Shown here in pieces: positions 49,039-53,614 of a stretch of DNA of 53,614 nt. Below the pieces are notes generated by a model, which was given only the letters and a program-made list of their open reading frames with translations, was not told where the DNA came from and made no database searches. The stretch spans positions 1 to 53,614 of the forward strand of contig NZ_MDHN01000002.1 in assembly GCF_001757105.1 (NCBI RefSeq), in the 5' to 3' direction. Origin of the DNA: Alteromonas confluentis. Its GTDB lineage: Bacteria; Pseudomonadota; Gammaproteobacteria; Enterobacterales; Alteromonadaceae. The translations under genes were made by a program, and so were the position numbers. Positions within the stretch are counted from its first letter, which is position 1. Each line of letters opens with the position of its first letter.

Positions 49039-49075
49039 CGTTGAGTAGTAGGTAACTGCTGCTCAACGATGTTTT
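49039..49075 (+). terminator. Terminator after rpoC
   Basis: CGTTGAGTAGTAG and CTGCTGCTCAACG form a 13-bp stem with two wobble pairs and a GTAA loop, then ATGTTTT. It closes the rplK-rpoC unit eight bases after the rpoC stop. Confidence 0.75.
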
Positions 49076-49118
49076 GGTGTAGAACAGTGAATAATCCCTT
49101 GGTTATCCTTTGTACATC

Positions 49119-49147
49119 TTGACACTGGCTTATGAGATCATTAGAAT
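49119..49147 (+). promoter_or_regulatory. Strong sigma70 promoter of the rpsL-rpsG-fusA-tuf operon
   Basis: Consensus TTGACA (49119-49124) and TAGAAT (49142-49147) with an ideal 17-base spacer, and a GC-rich stretch (CCGCG) near the likely start. The leader of about 180 bases (to 49334) contains GGCGCGGTTTTTTTA at about 49207-49221; no gene is seen in it. Confidence 0.85.
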
Positions 49148-49334
49148 TCCGCGACCCAATTTCAGGTAAGTCCGTTATTTTTTAACTGAGACAGTCTGAA
49201 CGAGGGGCGCGGTTTTTTTATTTGGGGGCCGGTAAATGTAGAGCACATTTACATAAAGTCTTGGAATCATTAAGCCGTTTAGCAGACCCGACCATGGTAT
49301 CGGGTTTTTATTATTTACTAACAGGAGCTAGTTA

Positions 49335-49709
49335 ATGGCAACAGTTAACCAGTTAGTGCGTAAGCCACGTCGTCAGCCAGTTGCAAAAAGCAACGTAGCT
49401 GCACTGCAAGCTTGCCCACAACGTCGTGGTGTATGTACTCGTGTATATACCACTACGCCTAAGAAACCAAACTCTGCACTGCGTAAAGTATGTCGTGTAC
49501 GTTTAACTAACGGTTTCGAAGTGTCTTCATACATCGGTGGTGAAGGCCACAACCTACAAGAGCACAGCGTTGTTCTTATCCGTGGTGGTCGTGTTAAAGA
49601 CTTACCAGGTGTTCGTTATCACACTGTTCGCGGTACTCTGGACTGCGCAGGCGTTAACGATCGTCGTCAAGCCCGTTCTAAGTACGGCGCAAAACGGCCT
49701 AAATCTTAA
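49335..49709 (+). CDS. rpsL: 30S ribosomal protein S12
   Basis: The 124-residue product begins [16 protein letters not shown] and contains [12 protein letters not shown] and [15 protein letters not shown]. Lysines K43 and K88, the positions altered in streptomycin-resistant mutants, are wild type. AGGAG precedes the ATG. First gene of the str operon. Confidence 0.99.
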   Translation: MATVNQLVRKPRRQPVAKSNVAALQACPQRRGVCTRVYTTTPKKPNSALRKVCRVRLTNGFEVSSYIGGEGHNLQEHSVVLIRGGRVKDLPGVRYHTVRGTLDCAGVNDRRQARSKYGAKRPKS

Positions 49710-49786
49710 CGGTTCTCCGTTAGTAAGGCCAAACTGAAGTAATTAGAGTTTTGGGATTTCCCTGAATTCATACGGAGAATTGTAAA

Positions 49787-50257
49787 ATGCCAAGAAGAAG
49801 AGTCGTAGGTCAACGTAAAATCCTACCAGAACCAAAATTTGGTTCACAACTGCTTGCTAAATTCATGAATGTCGTAATGCTCGACGGCAAGAAATCAGTT
49901 GCTGAAAAGATTGTTTACGGTGCGCTTGATATTGTTGCTGAAAAAACCGGCAAAGCACACTTAGACGTGTTCGAAGACGCTCTGGACAACATCCGTCCTA
50001 CAGTGGAAGTTAAATCACGCCGTGTGGGTGGTTCTACTTACCAGGTTCCTGTAGAAGTTCGTCCTGTTCGTCGTAACGCGCTGGGTATGCGTTGGATGGT
50101 TGAAGCGGCACGTAAACGTGGCGAAAAGTCCATGGCACAACGCCTTGCAGCTGAAATGTTAGATGCAGCAGACAACAAAGGTTCTGCGGTTAAGAAACGT
50201 GAAGACGTTCACCGTATGGCCGAAGCGAACAAAGCGTTCGCACACTACCGTTGGTAA
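49787..50257 (+). CDS. rpsG: 30S ribosomal protein S7
   Basis: The 156-residue product begins [19 protein letters not shown] and keeps the conserved [15 protein letters not shown] and [22 protein letters not shown] segments. S7 nucleates 30S head assembly and in E. coli represses this operon through the rpsL-rpsG gap, which is 77 bases here and has a small hairpin (AACGG-TTCT-CCGTT). Confidence 0.99.
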   Translation: MPRRRVVGQRKILPEPKFGSQLLAKFMNVVMLDGKKSVAEKIVYGALDIVAEKTGKAHLDVFEDALDNIRPTVEVKSRRVGGSTYQVPVEVRPVRRNALGMRWMVEAARKRGEKSMAQRLAAEMLDAADNKGSAVKKREDVHRMAEANKAFAHYRW

Positions 50258-50282
50258 TCAACGTTTAAACTGAGAGAGACGT

Positions 50283-52385
50283 ATGCCTCGTAAGACCCCA
50301 ATTGAGCGTTATCGTAATATTGGTATTGTCGCCCACGTAGATGCGGGTAAGACCACAACTACTGAGCGTGTTCTGTTTTATACAGGACTATCACACAAAA
50401 TTGGTGAAGTGCATGATGGCGCTGCCACTATGGACTGGATGGAGCAGGAGCAAGAGCGTGGTATCACGATCACTTCTGCTGCGACCACGTGCTTCTGGTC
50501 TGGAATGCAGCAGCAGTACGATCAACACCGTATCAACATCATTGATACACCGGGACACGTTGACTTCACTATTGAAGTAGAACGTTCTTTACGTGTACTC
50601 GATGGTGCGGTGGTTGTGTTTTGTGGGTCTTCCGGGGTTGAACCTCAATCAGAAACAGTCTGGCGTCAGGCTGATAAATATCACGTACCGCGCATGGTTT
50701 TCGTCAATAAGATGGACCGTGCCGGTGCGGATTTTGAACGTGTTGTGGGTCAGATCCGCAAGCGTTTAGGCGCGACCTGTGTACCGATTCAACTGAATAT
50801 TGGTGCAGAGGAAGAATTCCGTGGCGTCATCGATTTAATCAAGATGAAAGCCATCAACTGGAATGCTGAAGACATGGGTATGACCTTTACCTATGAAGAT
50901 ATTCCAGCTGAACTTGCTGATAAAGCTGAAAAGTACCGCACCGAGATGATCGAGGCGGCTGCCGAAGCGTCAGAAGAACTGATGGAAAAGTACCTGGAAG
51001 GCGAAGAGCTGACCGAAGAGGAAATCCGTCAGGGTCTGCGTACCCGCGTACTGAACAACGAAATCGTATTGGCTACCTGTGGTAGTGCTTTCAAGAACAA
51101 AGGCGTTCAGGCTGTTCTTGATGCCGTTATCGAATACCTGCCGGCGCCAGTAGACGTTCCGGCCATTGATGGTGTGCTCGATGATGGCAAAGAAACACAC
51201 GCAGAACGTCATGCTGATGACAATGAGCCGTTCTCTGCGCTGGCATTTAAAATTGCTACCGACCCGTTTGTCGGTACTCTCACGTTCTTCCGTTGCTATT
51301 CAGGTGTGGTAAACACCGGTGACACTGTGTACAACCCAGTGAAAGCAAAGCGTGAGCGATTTGGTCGTATCGTGCAGATGCACGCGAAAGACCGCGAAGA
51401 ATTAAAAGAAGTTCGTGCTGGCGACATTGCCGCAGCTATCGGACTGAAAGACGTGACTACCGGTGACACCTTGTGTGATCCGAATCATGTTATTACACTT
51501 GAGCGTATGGAATTCCCTGATCCGGTAATTTCCATCGCCGTAGAGCCAAAATCTCAGGCAGACCAGGAAAAAATGGGTCTTGCGCTGGGTAAACTGGCTG
51601 CAGAAGACCCGTCGTTCAAGGTGAAAACCGACGACGAAACCGGTCAAACGATTATTTCCGGTATGGGTGAACTGCACCTCGATATTATTGTCGACCGTAT
51701 GAAGCGCGAATTTAAGGTTGAATGTAACGTGGGTAAACCCCAGGTTGCTTATCGTGAAACCATTCGCAGTAAGGTCGAAGCGGAAGGCAAGTTTGTCCGT
51801 CAGTCAGGCGGACGTGGACAATTTGGTCACGTCTGGCTGCGTATCGAGCCACAGGAAGAAGGTGCAGGCTACGAATTCGTTAATGAAATCGTTGGTGGTG
51901 TTGTACCAAAAGAATTCATTCCTGCGGTAGACAAAGGAATTCAGGAGCAGCTGCAAAATGGTGTCCTGGCAGGGTATCCTGTACTTGATGTAAAGGTTAC
52001 TTTGTTCGATGGTTCGTACCATGATGTTGACTCTTCTGAAATGGCGTTTAAGATCGCCGGCTCTATGGGTTTCAAGAAAGGTTGTGCTGAGGCAAATCCA
52101 GTATTGCTCGAACCCACTATGAAAGTTGAAGTAACAACTCCAGAAGATTGGATGGGTGATGTTGTAGGCGATCTGAATCGTCGTCGCGGCATGATCGAAG
52201 GAATGGAAGACGGAATTGGCGGGATCAAAATTGTTCGCGCGAAGGTTCCGCTTTCAGAAATGTTTGGGTATGCCACCGATCTGCGTTCACAAACGCAGGG
52301 TCGCGCGTCATACTCTATGGAGTTCTTCAATTACTCTGAAGCGCCTAGCAATGTTGCAAAAGCGATTATCGAATCAAGAAACTAA
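50283..52385 (+). CDS. fusA: Elongation factor G
   Basis: EF-G drives ribosome translocation with GTP. The 700-residue product has G1 AHVDAGKTT (about 17-25), the switch region [19 protein letters not shown] and NKMDR, followed by domains II-V ([14 protein letters not shown] in domain IV). Normal length for the bacterial housekeeping form. GAGAGAC precedes the ATG. Confidence 0.99.
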   Translation: MPRKTPIERYRNIGIVAHVDAGKTTTTERVLFYTGLSHKIGEVHDGAATMDWMEQEQERGITITSAATTCFWSGMQQQYDQHRINIIDTPGHVDFTIEVERSLRVLDGAVVVFCGSSGVEPQSETVWRQADKYHVPRMVFVNKMDRAGADFERVVGQIRKRLGATCVPIQLNIGAEEEFRGVIDLIKMKAINWNAEDMGMTFTYEDIPAELADKAEKYRTEMIEAAAEASEELMEKYLEGEELTEEEIRQGLRTRVLNNEIVLATCGSAFKNKGVQAVLDAVIEYLPAPVDVPAIDGVLDDGKETHAERHADDNEPFSALAFKIATDPFVGTLTFFRCYSGVVNTGDTVYNPVKAKRERFGRIVQMHAKDREELKEVRAGDIAAAIGLKDVTTGDTLCDPNHVITLERMEFPDPVISIAVEPKSQADQEKMGLALGKLAAEDPSFKVKTDDETGQTIISGMGELHLDIIVDRMKREFKVECNVGKPQVAYRETIRSKVEAEGKFVRQSGGRGQFGHVWLRIEPQEEGAGYEFVNEIVGGVVPKEFIPAVDKGIQEQLQNGVLAGYPVLDVKVTLFDGSYHDVDSSEMAFKIAGSMGFKKGCAEANPVLLEPTMKVEVTTPEDWMGDVVGDLNRRRGMIEGMEDGIGGIKIVRAKVPLSEMFGYATDLRSQTQGRASYSMEFFNYSEAPSNVAKAIIESRN

Positions 52386-52402
52386 ATCTTAATGAAGGTT
52401 CG

Positions 52403-52430
52403 GTCCGGTCTGTATTGGGTCGGACTTTTA
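52403..52430 (+). terminator. Weak hairpin between fusA and tuf
   Basis: GTCCGGTC and GGTCGGAC pair over 8 bp with two wobbles and a seven-base loop, followed by TTTTA. It may reduce readthrough or be an mRNA processing site; tuf is normally transcribed past it. Confidence 0.5.
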
Positions 52431-52448
52431 ACTTAGGAAACGAGAAAA

Positions 52449-53614
52449 ATGGCAAAAGAAAAGTTTGAACGTACGAAACCCCACGTAAACGTGGGTACTA
52501 TCGGCCACGTTGACCACGGTAAAACCACTCTGACCGCTGCGATCACTACTGTACTGTCTAAGACTTACGGTGGTTCAGCTCAGGCTTTCGATCAAATCGA
52601 TAACGCGCCTGAAGAAAAAGCACGTGGTATCACCATCTCTACTTCACACGTAGAATATGACACGCCTACTCGCCACTACGCGCACGTAGACTGTCCAGGA
52701 CACGCTGATTACGTTAAAAACATGATCACTGGTGCTGCTCAGATGGACGGCGGTATCCTGGTAGTTGCGGCGACTGATGGTCCTATGCCACAGACTCGTG
52801 AGCACATCCTGCTGGGTCGTCAGGTTGGTATCCCTTACATCATCGTATTCATGAACAAATGTGACATGGTTGATGATGAAGAGCTGCTGGAACTGGTTGA
52901 GATGGAAGTTCGTGAACTTCTGACTGAATACGAATTCCCAGGCGACGATCTGCCAGTAATCAAAGGTTCTGCTCTGAAAGCCCTTGAAGGCGACGCAGAG
53001 TGGGAAAAGAAAATCATCGAACTGGGTGAAGCACTGGATTCTTACATTCCAGAGCCAGAGCGTGCTATCGACAAGCCGTTCATCCTGCCAATCGAAGACG
53101 TATTCTCAATCTCAGGCCGTGGTACTGTTGTAACTGGTCGTGTTGAGCAAGGTATCGTTAAAGTTGGTGAAGAAGTAGAAATCGTTGGTATCAAAGATAC
53201 GACTAAAACGACTTGTACCGGTGTTGAAATGTTCCGTAAGCTGCTTGACGAAGGTCGTGCAGGTGAGAACGTTGGTGTTCTGCTGCGTGGTACTAAGCGT
53301 GACGACGTTGAGCGTGGTCAAGTACTGGCTAAGCCTGGTTCAATCACTCCTCACACTAAGTTTGAAGCGGAAGTATACGTACTGTCTAAAGATGAAGGCG
53401 GTCGTCACACTCCATTCTTCAAAGGTTACCGTCCACAGTTCTACTTCCGTACAACTGACGTAACTGGTGCCGTTGAACTGCCAGAAGGCGTTGAAATGGT
53501 AATGCCAGGCGACAACCTGAAATTCGTAGTTGAGCTGATTGCTCCTATCGCGATGGAAGAAGGTCTGCGCTTCGCAATCCGTGAAGGTGGTCGTACTGTA
53601 GGTGCTGGTGTTGT
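52449..53614 (+). CDS. tuf: Elongation factor Tu, partial (runs off the window)
   Basis: EF-Tu delivers aminoacyl-tRNA to the ribosome. The frame opens at an ATG preceded by GGAAACGAG and reads [27 protein letters not shown]; it continues with [44 protein letters not shown], domain [15 protein letters not shown] and domain [27 protein letters not shown]. About 388 codons are present, so only the last five or six residues are missing at the window edge. Confidence 0.98.
   Translation, partial: MAKEKFERTKPHVNVGTIGHVDHGKTTLTAAITTVLSKTYGGSAQAFDQIDNAPEEKARGITISTSHVEYDTPTRHYAHVDCPGHADYVKNMITGAAQMDGGILVVAATDGPMPQTREHILLGRQVGIPYIIVFMNKCDMVDDEELLELVEMEVRELLTEYEFPGDDLPVIKGSALKALEGDAEWEKKIIELGEALDSYIPEPERAIDKPFILPIEDVFSISGRGTVVTGRVEQGIVKVGEEVEIVGIKDTTKTTCTGVEMFRKLLDEGRAGENVGVLLRGTKRDDVERGQVLAKPGSITPHTKFEAEVYVLSKDEGGRHTPFFKGYRPQFYFRTTDVTGAVELPEGVEMVMPGDNLKFVVELIAPIAMEEGLRFAIREGGRTVGAGV

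Noticed and set aside
1..53614. CRISPR arrays, integron attC arrays, prophage genes
   Set aside because: I saw no regularly spaced repeats, no integrase and no phage structural genes; the only mobile DNA is the IS and the possible miniature element before fre.

Overview
The window looks like chromosomal DNA of a marine gammaproteobacterium, most likely in the order Alteromonadales (Alteromonas or a close relative). Evidence: a sodium-motor MotX gene, a ubiD-fre pair as in enteric bacteria, RpoB of 1342 residues as in Escherichia coli, a GTG-started rpoC, and the classic order tRNA-Trp-secE-nusG-rplKAJL-rpoBC-rpsL-rpsG-fusA-tuf. The genus is inference; no rRNA is present.

Layout. 1-3.3 kb is an accessory patch: an intact IS1182-type element with matching terminal inverted repeats, then an AT-rich Fic-domain (AMPylase) gene. 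3.5-8.7 kb holds a secreted M28 peptidase, flavin reductase fre and ubiD (all minus), a small TIGR02647-type protein and motX. A 145-bp palindromic, MITE-like element lies between fre and ubiD. 8.7-18.4 kb holds the known 'ligase-associated' DNA repair set as two diverging pairs: ATP-dependent ligase plus MBL-fold exonuclease on the minus strand, and Lhr-like helicase plus PdeM phosphoesterase on the plus strand. The pairs are separated by a two-subunit molybdenum hydroxylase. A small zinc-ribbon membrane protein follows pdeM.

18.4-22.2 kb holds agmatine-to-putrescine genes (aguA, aguB), pterin genes folM/folE in divergent arrangement, and a CPXCG-type protein. 22.5-26.9 kb is a compact sucrose locus: amylosucrase on one strand, and an MFS transporter overlapping a ROK fructokinase on the other, with a LacI-type operator candidate between them. 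26.9-36.3 kb holds yaeR-like glyoxalase, an aldo/keto reductase, lipocalin, a PhnA/YjdM-like protein, an overlapping trio pyrC / tandem solute-binding protein / dbpA, a remnant of an ACT-domain gene, an RraA-like gene with a strong leader hairpin, and an ABC exporter.

36.3-53.6 kb is the transcription/translation core. It contains a TATAAT promoter before tRNA-Trp, the L10 autoregulatory leader before rplJ, a terminator/attenuator before rpoB, and a consensus TTGACA-17-TAGAAT promoter before rpsL. The tuf gene runs off the end. An opposite-strand 65-codon membrane-protein gene sits between nusG and rplK.

I did not find a clearly new multi-gene defence or metabolic system. The strongest candidates for a second look are the split ligase cassette and its zinc-ribbon neighbour, the tandem binding protein with a repeated CX6C pair, the palindromic element before fre, and the leader hairpin of the RraA-like gene. 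Gene names come from remembered family sequences and motifs; no database search was possible.
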